Below are positions 43,201-55,941 of a stretch of 64,000 bases of DNA, piece by piece. The translations under genes and the position numbers were made by a program. Position 1 is the first letter of the stretch; each line of letters starts with the position of its first letter. The notes beneath the pieces are model-generated. The model made no database searches and was not told the DNA's origin. It saw nothing but the letters and a program-made list of their open reading frames with translations. Origin of the DNA: Bugula neritina (Eukaryota > Bryozoa > Gymnolaemata > Cheilostomatida > Bugulidae); NCBI GenBank assembly GCA_964035545.1, contig OZ037765.1, positions 15,308,698-15,372,697 on the forward strand. Direction: 5' to 3'.

Positions 43201-43637
43201 TATACTGCAACATACTGAAATATACTGCAAGATACTGCAACATACTGAAATACACTGCAACATACTGCAACATACTGACATACACTGGAATATATTGAAA
43301 TGCACTCCAACAAAATGAAATAAACTGCAACACACTGAAACATACGCCAACATACTGAAATTCACTGCAACACATTGGAATAAACTGAAGCATAATGAAA
43401 TATACTGTAACATACTGAAATATACTGTAACACATTGAAAAACATTGCAACATACTGAAACATGCTGTAGCACACTGAATTACACTGCAACATACTGAAA
43501 TACACTGTAAAATACTGAAATACACTGCAACATCCTGCAACATACTGAAGTACACTGTAACCTACTGAAATACACTGCAACATACTACAACATACTGAAA
43601 TACACTGTAACATTATGAATTACACTGCAACACATTG
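40233..43637 (+). repeat. Segmental duplicate X, long copy
   Basis: Matches 46201-49005 at +5968 up to about 41278, then at +5368 from about 41868. The intervening stretch of about 590 bp is present only here, and a further ten-base difference is one A monomer near 41190. At both edges of the missing stretch this copy carries CACTGAAG(T/C)ATACTGTAA, so the shorter copy can be explained by exchange between these two similar sites. Confidence 0.8.
41890..42065 (+). repeat. Phase-broken satellite island (five related copies)
   Basis: Here the ten-base rhythm collapses: CAAACCGAAATTTATGGTAT, then GCAACTGTGCAATATAATG and CAATTTAAAAGTTACTG, with several monomers of odd length. Related islands share the ACCGAAATTTATGGTATA core near 44134, 45084, 47282 and 50884, and each lies inside one of the segmental duplicates. 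A neighbouring string, GGAAACATGTATACCG, accompanies them near 42543, 44453, 45403, 47911 and 51201. It looks like old degenerate satellite carried by later duplications, or a relic of a small insertion; nothing gene-like is present. Confidence 0.6.
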
Positions 43638-44496
43638 AAATATACTGCAACATACTGAAATATGCTGTAGAATACTGAAATACACTGCAACACCTTGAAA
43701 TATACTGCAACACACTGAAAGATACGACAACATACTGAAATATACTGCGACACATTGAAATATACTGCAGCATACTGAAATATGCTGTAGCATACTGAAA
43801 TACACTGCAACACACTGAAGTATACTGTAATATACAGAAATGTACTCAAACATACTGAAACATTGGTTCACATACTGAAATGTACTGCAACATGCTGAAA
43901 TATACTGCAACATACTGAAATACGCTGTAACATGTTGACTTACACTGCAATACATTGAAATATACTGCAACATACTGAATCATACGGCAACATACTGAAA
44001 TATACTTCAACACATTGAAATATACTGCAACATACTGAAATATGCTGTAGCATACTGAAATACATTGCAACACACTGGAGTATAGTGTAATATACAGAAA
44101 CGTACTGCAACATACTGAAATATACCGCAACAAACCGAAATTTATGGTATACAGAAATATGTTGCAAACTACTGAAACATACTGCAACATACCGAAAAAA
44201 CTGCAACTGTGCAACATAATGAAATATACTGCAAAAATACTGAAGTATACTGTAACATACTGAAAGATACTGCAACATACTGAAATACACCGTAACATAC
44301 TGAAAGACACCGCAAGATACTGCAACATACTGAATTGCACTGTAACATATCGAAATGCACTGCAACACATTCAAATTTACTGCAACATACTGAAACATAC
44401 TGCAGCATACTGAAATATACTGCAACATACTGAAACATACTGAAATATACTGGAAACATGTATACCGAAACATACGGCAACATAATGAAATATACT
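43627..44496 (+). repeat. 950-bp-offset duplicate Z, copy 1
   Basis: Matches 44577-45446 at exactly +950 for about 870 bp, including one of the phase-broken islands. The copies differ at only a few bases, for example CAACACACTG against CAATACACTG near 43809/44759. Confidence 0.8.
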
Positions 44497-46330
44497 GCAA
44501 CATACCTAATTACGCTCCAACACATTGAAAGATTATGCAAAATACTGAAGCATACGGCGACATACTGAACTATACTGCAACACATTGAAATATACTGCAA
44601 CATACTGAAATATGCTGTAGAATACTGAAATACACTGCAACACCTTGAAATATACTGCAACACACTGAAAGATACGACAACATACTGAAATATACTGCGA
44701 CACATTGAAATATACTGCAGCATACTGAAATATGCTGTAGCATACTGAAATACACTGCAATACACTGAAGTATACTGTAATATACAGAAATGTACTCAAA
44801 CATACTGAAACATTGGTTCACATACTGAAATGTACTGCAACATGCTGAAATATACTGCAACATACTGAAATACGCTGTCACATGTTGACTTACACTGCAA
44901 TACATTGAAATATACTGCAACATACTGAATCATACGGCAACATACTGAAACATACTTCAACACATTGAAATATACTGCAACATACTGAAATATGCTGTAG
45001 CATACTGAAATACATTGCAACACACTGGAGTATAGTGTAATATACAGAAACGTACTGCAACATACTGAAATATACCGCAACAAACCGAAATTTATGGTAT
45101 ACAGAAATATGTTGCAAACTACTGAAACATACTGCAACATACCGAAAAAACTGCAACTGTGCAACATAATGAAATATACTGCAAAAATACTGAAGTATAC
45201 TGTAACATACTGAAAGATACTGCAACATACTGAAATACACCGTAACATACTGAAAGACACCGCAAGATACTGCAACATACTGAATTGCACTGTAACATAT
45301 CGAAATGCACTGCAACACATTCAAATTTACTGCAACATACTGAAACATACTGCAGCATACTGAAATATACTGCAACATACTGAAACATACTGAAATATAC
45401 TGGAAACATGTATACCGAAACATACGGCAACATAATGAAATATACTGTAACACACTGAAATATACAGCATAATACTGAGTTATGTTGTAACATACTGAAA
45501 CATACTGCAACATACTGAAATATACTTCAACATACTAAAACATACAGCAACATACTGCAACATACTAAAATACACTGTAACATACTGAAATACACCGCAA
45601 CACATTGGAATAAACTGCAACATATCAAAATATACGGTAATATACTGAAATATACTGTTCCCATTGAAAAACACTGCAACTTACTGAAATATGCTGTAGC
45701 ACACTGAAATACACTGCAACTCACTGAAATATAGTTTAATATCTGAAAATGTACTGTGACATACTGAAATATACTGTAACACACTGAAATATACTGCAAC
45801 ATACTGCAACATACTGAAATACACTGTAATCTACTGAAATACACTGCAATATACTACAACATACTGAAGTACACTGTAGGATATTGAAAAACACTGCAAT
45901 ACTTTGGAATATACCGCAACATACCGAAATATATGGTAACCTACTGAAATAGGTTGCAAACCACGTAAATATACTGCAACATACTGCAACATAATGAAAT
46001 ATACTGTAACATACTGAAATATACTGCAACATACTGAAATAAACTGCAACATACTGCAACATACTGAAATACACTGTGACATACTGAAATACACTGCAAC
46101 ATACTGCAACATACTGACATACACTGGAATATATTGAAATACAGTGCAACAAGATGAAATAAACTGCAACACACTGAAACATACGCCAACATACTGAAAT
46201 CTACTGCAACACATTGGAATAAACTGCAACATACCTAAATATACGGTAATATACTGAAATATACTGTTCACATTGAAAAACACTGCAACATACTGAAATA
46301 TGCTGTAGCACACTGAAATACACTGCAACT
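44497..46330 (+). repeat. 5800-bp-offset duplicate Y, copy 1
   Basis: Matches 50297-52130 at +5800. The shared start is the series ATTACGCTCCAACACATTG plus AAAGATTATG. Its end overlaps the beginning of duplicate X, short copy, so the blocks are interleaved and several rounds of rearrangement are required. Confidence 0.8.
44577..45446 (+). repeat. 950-bp-offset duplicate Z, copy 2
   Basis: Second member of the Z pair. It lies within duplicate Y, which places a third version of the same series at 50377-51246. Confidence 0.8.
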
Positions 46331-49005
46331 CACTGAAATATAGTGTAATATATAGAAATGTACTGTAACATACTGAAATATACTGTAACATACTGGAATA
46401 CACTGTAGCATATTGAAATACACTGCAACACCTTGAAATATACTGCAACACACTGAAAGATACGGCAACATACCGAAATATACCGCGACACATTGAAATA
46501 TACTGCAGCATACTGAAATATGCTGTAGCATACTGAAACATACTGTAACACACTGAAATATACAGCAACATACTGAAATACATTGTAACATACTGAAATA
46601 TACTGCAACATACTGAAATACACTGTAACATACTGCAACATACTGCAACATACTGCAACATACTGAAATACACTGTAACATACTGAAATACACTGCGACA
46701 TACTGCAACATACTGAAATACACTGGAACATATTGAAACACACTACATTACTTTGAAATATACTGCAACACACTGAAACATACAGCAACGTACTGAAATA
46801 TACTGCGACACATTGAAATATATGGCAATATAGTTAAATATAATGCAAGATACTGCAACATTCTGAAATACACTGTGACATACTGAAATACACTGCAACA
46901 TACTGCAACATACTGCGACATACTGCAACATACTGAAATACACTGTAACATATTGAAGTGCACTGCAACACATTGAAATATACTGCAACACACTGAAACA
47001 TATGGCAACATACTGAAATATACTGCAACACATTGAAATGTACTGCAACATAGTCAAATATAATGCAAGATACTGCAACATTCTGAAATACACTGTGACA
47101 TACTGAAATACACTGCAACATACTGCAACATACTGCAACATACTGCAACATACTGAAAAACATTGAAATATACTGCAACATACTGAAATATTCTGTAGTA
47201 TACTGAAATACACTGCAACACACTGAAGTATACTGTAATATGCAGAAACGCACTGCAACATACTGAAATATATCGAAACAAACCGAAATTTATGGTATAC
47301 TGAAATATGTTGCAAACTACTAAAATATACTGCAACATACCGAAAAATACTGCAACTGTGCAATATAATGAAATATACTGCAAAGATACTGAAATATACC
47401 GCAACAATTTAAAAGTTACTGTATGGTACTGAAATATACTGAAACACACTACAACATACTGCAACATACTGCAACATACTGAAATACACTGTAACATCTT
47501 GAAATACACTGCAACACCTTGAAATATACTGCAACACACTGAAAGATATGGCAACATACTGAAATATACTGCGACACATGGAAATACACTGCAGCATACT
47601 GAAATATGCTGTAGCATACTGAAATACACTGCAACACACTGAAGTATACTGTAATATACAGAAATGTACTCAAACATACTGAAACATTAGTCAACATACT
47701 GAAACGTACTGCAACATGCTGAAATATACTGCAACATACTGAAATACACTGTAATATACTGAATTACACTGCAACATACTGCAACATACTGAAATACGCT
47801 GTAACATGTTGAATTACACTGCAATACATTGAAATATACTGCAGCATACTGAATCATACGGCAACATACTGAAATATACTGCAACATACTGAAACATACT
47901 GAAATATATTGGAAACATGTATACCGAAACATACGGCAACATAATGAAATATACTGTAATACACTGAAATATACAGCATAATACTGAATTATGTTGTAAC
48001 ATACTGAAACATACTGCAACATACTGAAATATACTTCAACGTACTAAAACATACTGCAACATACTGCAACATACTAAAATACACTGTAACATACTGAAAT
48101 ACACTGCAACACATTGGAATAAACTGCAACATACCTAAATATACGGTAATATACTGAAATACACTGTTCACATTGAAAAACACTGCAACATACTGAAATA
48201 TGCTGTAGCACACTGAAATACACTGCAATTCACTGAAATATAGTTTAATATACGAAAATGTACTGTGACATACTGAAATATACTGTAACACACTAAAATA
48301 TACTGCAACATACTGAAATACACTGTAAAATACTGAAATATACTGCAACATACGGCAACATACTGAAATACACTGTAAGCTACTGAGATACACTGCAATA
48401 TACTACAACATACTGAAGTACACTGTAGGATATTGAAAAACACTGCAATAATTTGGAATATACCGCAACATACCGAAATATATGGTAACCTACTCAAATA
48501 GGTTGCAAACCACGTAAATATACTGCAACATACTGCAACATAATGAAATATACTGTAACACACTGAAATATACTGCAACATACTGAAATATACTGCAAGA
48601 TACTGCAACATACTGAAATACACTGCAACATACTGCAACATACTGACATACACTGGAATATATTGAAATGCACTGCAACAAAATGAAATAAACTGCAACA
48701 CACTGAAACATACGCCAACATACTGAAATCCACTGCAACACATTGGAATAAACTGAAGCATAATGAAATATACTGTAACATACTGAAATATACTGTAACA
48801 CATTGAAAAACATTGCAACATACTGAAACATGCTGTAGCACACTGAATTACACTGCAACATACTGAAATACACTGTAAAATACTGAAATACACTGCAACA
48901 TCCTGCAACATACTGAAGTACACTGTAACCTACTGAAATACACTGCAACATACTACAACATACTGAAATACACTGTAACATTATGAATTACACTGCAACA
49001 CATTG
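46201..49005 (+). repeat. Segmental duplicate X, short copy
   Basis: Shorter member of the pair starting at 40233. The junction lies near 47238, where ACTGTAA is followed directly by TATGCAGAAACG, as at 41868 in the long copy. The match ends near 49005, where this copy continues CATTGAAAAATACTG and the other CATTGAAATATACTG. Confidence 0.8.
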
Positions 49006-50296
49006 AAAAATACTGCAACATACCGAAATATATGGTGACCTACTGAAATATGTTGCAAACCACTTAAATATACTGCAACATACTGCAACATAATGAAATA
49101 TACTGTAACATACTGAAATATACTGCAACATACTGAAATATACTGCAAGATACTGCAACATACTGAAATACACTGTGACATATTGAAATACACTGCAACA
49201 TACTGCAACATTTTGACATACACTGGAACATATTGAAATACACTGCAACAAACTGAAATAAACTGCAACAGACAGAAACATACGCCAACATACTGAAATA
49301 TACTGCGACACATTGAGATATACTCCAACATAGTTAAATATAATGCAAGATACTGCAACATACTGAAATACACTCTGACATACTGAAATACACTGCAACA
49401 TACTGCAACATACTGCAAGATACTGAAATACACTGCAACACATTGAAATAAACCGCAACATACTTAAATATACGGTAACATACTGAAATATACTGTAACA
49501 CATTGAAAAACATTGCAGCATACTGAAACATACTGAAATATGCTGTAGCACACTGAAATACACCGCAATTCACTGAAAAATAGTGTAATATACGGAAGTG
49601 TACCGTAACATACTGAAATATGCTGTAACAGACTGAAATGTACTGTAACACACTGAAATATACTGCAACATGCTAAAATACACTGTAACATACTGAGATA
49701 TACTGCAACATACTACAACATACTGAAATACACTGTAACATATTGAAATACACCGCAACACATTGAAATATACTGCATCATACCGAAATAGATGGCAAAC
49801 TACTGAAATATACTGTAACACATTGAAACATACCGCAAAATACTAAAATACACTGCAACACACTGAAGTATACTGTAATATATAGAAATGTACTGTAAAA
49901 TACTTAGCCATACGACAACATACTAAAAAATATACTGCAACATACTGAATTACACTGCATTATACTGAAATATACTTCAACATACTGAAACATACCTAAA
50001 AATATTGAAATATACTGAAATACTTCGTAACATACTGAAATACACTGCAACATACTGCAACATACTGACATACACTGGAACATACTGAAGTACACTGCAA
50101 CATACTACAACATACTGAAATACACTGTAACCTATTGAAATATGCTGTAGCACACTGAAATACACTGCAACATACTGCAACATGCTGCAACATACTGAAA
50201 TACACTGCAACACATTGAAATAAACCGCAACATACCTAAATATACGGTAATATACTGAAATATACTGTAAAACATTGAAAAACATTGCAATATACT
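49006..50296 (+). repeat. Satellite block shared with 20.6-21.5 and 38.9-39.8 kb
   Basis: Carries the ATATATGGTGACCTACTG variant near 49029, then a series matching 39405-39800 at about +10499. No gene is seen. Confidence 0.65.
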
Positions 50297-52130
50297 GCAA
50301 CATACCGAATTACGCTCCAACACATTGAAAGATTATGCAAAATACTGAAGCATACGGCGACATACTGAACTATACTGCAACACATTGAAATATACTGCAA
50401 CATACTGAAATATGCTGTAGAATACTGAAATACACTGCAACACCTTGAAATATACTGCAACACACTGAAAGATACGACAACATACTGAAATATACTGCGA
50501 CACATTGAAATATACTGCAGCATACTGAAATATGCTGTAGCATACTGAAATACACTGCAACACACTGAAGTATACTGTAATATACAGAAATGTACTCAAA
50601 CATACTGAAACATTGGTTCACATACTGAAATGTACTGCAACATGCTGAAATTTACTGCAACATACTGAAATACGCTGTAACATGTTGACTTACACTGCAA
50701 TACATTGAAATATACTGCAACATACTGAATCATACGGCAACATACTGAAATATACTTCAACACATTGAAATATACTGCAACATACTGAAATATGCTGTAG
50801 CATACTGAAATACATTGCAACACACTGGAGTATAGTGTAATATACAGAAACGTACTGCAACATACTGAAATATACCGCAACAAACCGAAATTTATGGTAT
50901 ACAGAAATATGTTGCAAACTACTGAAACATACTGCAACATACCGAAAAAACTGCAACTGTGCAACATAATGAAATATACTGCAAAAATACTGAAGTATAC
51001 TGTAACATACTGAAAGATACTGCAACATACTGAAATACACCGTAACATACTGAAAGACACCGCAAGATACTGCAACATACTGAATTGCACTGTAACATAT
51101 CGAAATGCACTGCAACACATTCAAATTTACTGCAACATACTGAAACATACTGCAGCATACTGAAATATACTGCAACATACTGAAACATACTGAAATATAC
51201 TGGAAACATGTATACCGAAACATACGGCAACATAATGAAATATACTGTAACACACTGAAATATACAGCATAATACTGAGTTATGTTGTAACATACTGAAA
51301 CATACTGCAACATACTGAAATATACTTCAACATGCTAAAACATACAGCAACATACTGCAACATACTAAAATACACTGTAACATACTGAAATACACCGCAA
51401 CACATTGGAATAAACTGCAACATATCAAAATATACGGTAATATACTGAAATATACTGTTCCCATTGAAAAACACTGCAACTTACTGAAATATGCTGTAGC
51501 ACACTGAAATACACTGCAACTCACTGAAATATAGTTTAATATCTGAAAATGTACTGTGACATACTGAAATATACTGTAACACACTGAAATATACTGCAAC
51601 ATACTGCAACATACTGAAATACACTGTAATCTACTGAAATACACTGCAATATACTACAACATACTGAAGTACACTGTAGGATATTGAAAAACACTGCAAT
51701 ACTTTGGAATATACCGCAACATACCGAAATATATGGTAACCTACTGAAATAGGTTGCAAACCACGTAAATATACTGCAACATACTGCAACATAATGAAAT
51801 ATACTGTAACATACTGAAATATACTGCAACATACTGAAATATACTGCAAGATACTGCAACATACTGAAATACACTGTGACATACTGAAATACACTGCAAC
51901 ATACTGCAACATACTGACATACACTGGAATATATTGAAATACACTGCAACAAGATGAAATAAACTGCAACACACTGAAACATACGCCAACATACTGAAAT
52001 CTACTGCAACACATTGGAATAAACTGCAACATACCTAAATATACGGTAATATACTGAAATATACTGTTCACATTGAAAAACACTGCAACATACTGAAATA
52101 TGCTGTAGCACACTGAAATACACTGCAACT
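50297..52130 (+). repeat. 5800-bp-offset duplicate Y, copy 2
   Basis: Second member of the Y pair. The match fades near 52130, where this copy reads CACCGAAATAAAGTG and the first copy CACTGAAATATAGTG. Confidence 0.8.
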
Positions 52131-55088
52131 CACCGAAATAAAGTGTAATATACAGAAATGTACTGTAACATACTGAAATATACTGTAACACACTGAAATA
52201 CACTGTAAAATACTGAAATATACTGCAACATACTGCAACATACTGAAATACACTGTAACCTACTGATATACACTGCAATATACTACAACATACTGAAATA
52301 CACTGTAACATATTGAAATACGCTGCAACACATTGAAATATACTGCAACATACCGAAATATATGGTAAACTACTGAAATATACTGTAACACATTGAAAAA
52401 TACTGCAACATACTGAAATACACTGTAACACACTGAAATATACTGCAACATACTGAAATACACTGTAACATACTGAAATATTCTGCAACATACTGAAATA
52501 CACTGTAACATACTCGAATATACTGAAACATACTGCAACATGCTGAAATACACTGTAACATACTGAAATACACTGCAACATACTGCAACATACTGAAATA
52601 CACTGGAACATATTGAAATACACTACAACACATTGAAATATACTGCAACACACTGAAACATACTGCAACATACTGAAATACACTCTGACATACTGAAATA
52701 CACTGCAACATACTGCAACATACTGAAATACACTGCAACACATTGAAATAAACCGCAACATACCTAAATATACGGTAATATACTGAAATATACTGTAACA
52801 CATTGAAAAACATTGCAACATACTGAAACATACTGAAATATGCTGTAGCACACTGAAATACACCACAATTCACTGAAAAATAGTGTAATATACGGAAATG
52901 TACCGTAACATACTGAAATATACTGTAACAGACTGAAATGTACTGTAACACACTGAAATATACTGCAACATGCTGAAATACACTGTAACATACTGAAATA
53001 TACTGCAACATACCCAAATATATGGTAAACTACTGAAATATACTGTAACACATTGAAAAACATTGCAACATACTGAAAGATACTGAAATATGCTGTAGCA
53101 CACTGAAATACACCGCAATTCACTGAAAAATAGTGTAATATACGGAAATGTACCGTAACATACTGAAATATACTGTAACATACTGAAACATACTGCAACA
53201 TACCTAAATATACTGTAACATACTGAAATATACTGCAAGATACTGCAATATACTGAAATACACTGTAACATACTGAAATACACTGCAACATACTACAACA
53301 TACTGATATATACTGTAACCTACTGAAATATGCTGTAGCACACTGAAATATACTGCAACATACTGAAATATAATGCAAGTTACTACAACATACTGAAATA
53401 CACTGTGACATACTGAGATACACTGCAACATACTGAAATACACTGTAACATATTGAAATACACTGCAACACCTTGAAATATACTGTAACACATTGAAAAA
53501 TACTGCAACATACTGAAATATACTGTAACGCAATGAAATATACCGCAACATACTGAAATACACTGTAACAAACTGAAATACACTGCAACATACTGCAACA
53601 TACTGAAATACGCTGGAACATATTGAAATACACTACAAAACATTGAAATATACTGCAACACACTGAAACATACAGCCTAATACTGAGATATACTGAGACA
53701 CATTGAAGTATACTGCAACATATTTAAATATAATGCAAGATACCGCAACATACTGAAATACACAGTGACATACTAAAATACACTGGAACATACTGGAACA
53801 TACTGCAACATACTGAGATACATTGTAACATATTGAAATACACTGCAACACATTGAAATATACTGCAACACACTGAAACATACGGCAACATACTGAAATA
53901 TACTGCAACAAAGTGAAATATACTGCAACATACTGAAACATATGTCAAAATACTGAAATGTACTGAAATACACTTTGACATACTGAAATACACTGCAACA
54001 TACTGCAACATACTGCAACATACTGAAATACACTGTAACATATTGAATAACACTGCAACACATTGAAATATACTGCAACATACTGAAATATGCTGTGGAA
54101 TACTGAAATACACTGCAACACACTTAAGTATGCTGTAATATATAGAAATGTACTGTAAAATACTTAAACATACGACAACATACTAAAAAATATACTGCAA
54201 CATACTGAATTACACTGCAATATACTGAAATATACTTCAACATACTGAAACATACCTAAAAATATTGAAATACACTGAAATACAGTGTAGGATATTGAAA
54301 TACACTGCAACAATTTGGAATATACAGCAACATACCGAAATATATGGTAACCTACTGAAATATGTTGCAAACCACTTAAATATACTGCAACATACTGCAA
54401 CATAATGACATATACTGTAACATACTGAAATATACTGCAACATACTGAAATATACTGCAAGATACTGCAACAGACTGAAATACACTGTGACATACTGAGA
54501 TACACTGCAACATACTGCAACATACTGACATACACTGGAATATATTGAAATACACTGCAACAAATTGAAACAAACTGCAACACACTGAAACGTACGCCAA
54601 CATACTGAAATATACTGCAACACATTGGAATAAACTGCAACATACCTAAATATACAGTAATATACTGAAATATACTGTTCACATTGAAAAACACTTCAAC
54701 ATACTGAAATATGCTGTAGCACACTGAAATACACTGCAACTCACTGAAATATAGTGTAATATACAGAAATGTACTGTAACATACTGAAATATACTGTAAC
54801 ACACTGAAATACACTGTAAAATACTGAAATATACTACAACATACTGCAACATACTGAAATACACTGTAACCTACTGAATTACACTGCAACATACTACAAC
54901 ATACTGAAATACACTGTAACATTATGAATTACACTGCAACACATTGAAATGTACTGCAACACACTGAAACGTACGGCAACATACTGAAATATACTGCAAC
55001 AGATTGAAATATACTGCAACATACTGAAATATGCTGTAGTATGCTGAAATACAGTGCAACACACTGAAATACACTCCAACATACTACA
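52131..55088 (+). repeat. Mixed satellite left of MITE copy 3
   Basis: Patchwork satellite with a local 250-bp-offset duplicate: about 52777-52930 recurs at 53027-53180 and includes the rare CAATTCACTG and TACGGAAATGTACCG variants. From about 54150 it follows the series also found near 26640 and 55985. No gene is seen. Confidence 0.65.
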
Positions 55089-55090
55089 AC

Positions 55091-55813
55091 CACAGGATAG
55101 TTAAGGGCATCCTCAGCAAGAATATCATAAATTTCTCTCAAAATGTAGTTCAGGTTCTTGAATAATATTGCTCTGCGGGTGGCATGCGTGTTGCCTACTT
55201 GCAATTGTTTAGCCTAAGATTAAACTACAACCAATAAGCAGCAACCTTCATTAGGGCTGCGTCATCTATCAACATTCCATTATGGGTGCTACATAAACAA
55301 AGCACCAAGCAAGCTATTCATTATAGCCTGCCAATATCTTCTCATCCCTACGTGCTCATTGAAGCGTGAAGTACTGCGCGCTGCTAGTTTCTTGTGAACA
55401 AATATGACATTTTCAGTGTATAAATCACCAATTTATGAGCAATCTAGAAGAGTTATTGGAAAAAGAAAAACAGTTGCACTGGAGAAATATCTTAGGATTC
55501 CAGCAGTGCAATTTTTATTCAGATATCATGTTTTGCTGCTGAGATATTTTACTGGTACTGAAAAGTCAGCTTTTCTGGCAAAATTGGCCAAAATTGGGCA
55601 GTTTTTTGTCTATAACCTTGCAAAAAAAATGAAAATTGAAATTTCCAAAAAACTTACACTGGGGAAAAAGAAGATCTACAACATAGTTTTTGAATTTTGA
55701 CTCTAGCACAATTAGGTGAGATTTTATTTTACTGGTACTGAATTCTTATATGATTACAATGCAAACCTCAGCAAGGCAGTTGCAGCTAAAAGGTTGCCCT
55801 TAACTATCCTGTG
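55091..55813. mobile_element. Unclassified MITE-like element, copy 3 (723 bp)
   Basis: Same inverted ends (55091-55107, 55797-55813), but in a different satellite context. It is flanked by AC at 55089-55090 and 55814-55815. The uninterrupted counterpart near 58725-58726 has a single AC, so this is a separate insertion. In this copy the similarity of the ends extends further: both sides read GGGCA before one mismatch and CC. It differs from copy 1 at about 5% of bases in the aligned 297-bp open frame. It lacks 33 bp corresponding to 33719-33751 plus one base nearby. All three copies have the same orientation. Confidence 0.88.
55404..55700 (+). other. 98-codon open frame in MITE copy 3, probably non-coding
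   Basis: Open over the same 98 codons as copies 1 and 2 despite about 16 base changes. Differences from copy 1 include Cys11 to Tyr, Gly12 to Glu, a cluster at residues 23-25, Gln58 to Leu, Glu87 to Gly and Lys97 to Glu. Several of these are non-conservative, and the excess of replacement over silent changes argues against selection on a protein. Confidence 0.3.
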
Positions 55814-55941
55814 ACATACTGAAATACACTGTAACATATCGAAATACACCGCAACACATTGAAATATACTGCAACATACCCAAATATATGGTAAACTACT
55901 GAAATTTACTGTAACACATTGAAACATACCGCAAAATACTA

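Larger units (their letters stand above)
37572..55088 (+). repeat. Ten-base-monomer satellite, third block
   Basis: Satellite of the same monomer type and orientation between MITE copies 2 and 3. It is built from several overlapping segmental duplications, listed separately, and contains the five phase-broken islands near 41.9, 44.1, 45.1, 47.3 and 50.9 kb, where the ten-base register is most disturbed. No inversion and no non-satellite insert was found. Minus-strand open frames here (for example 51631-52866, 411 codons) are repeat by-products. Confidence 0.97.
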
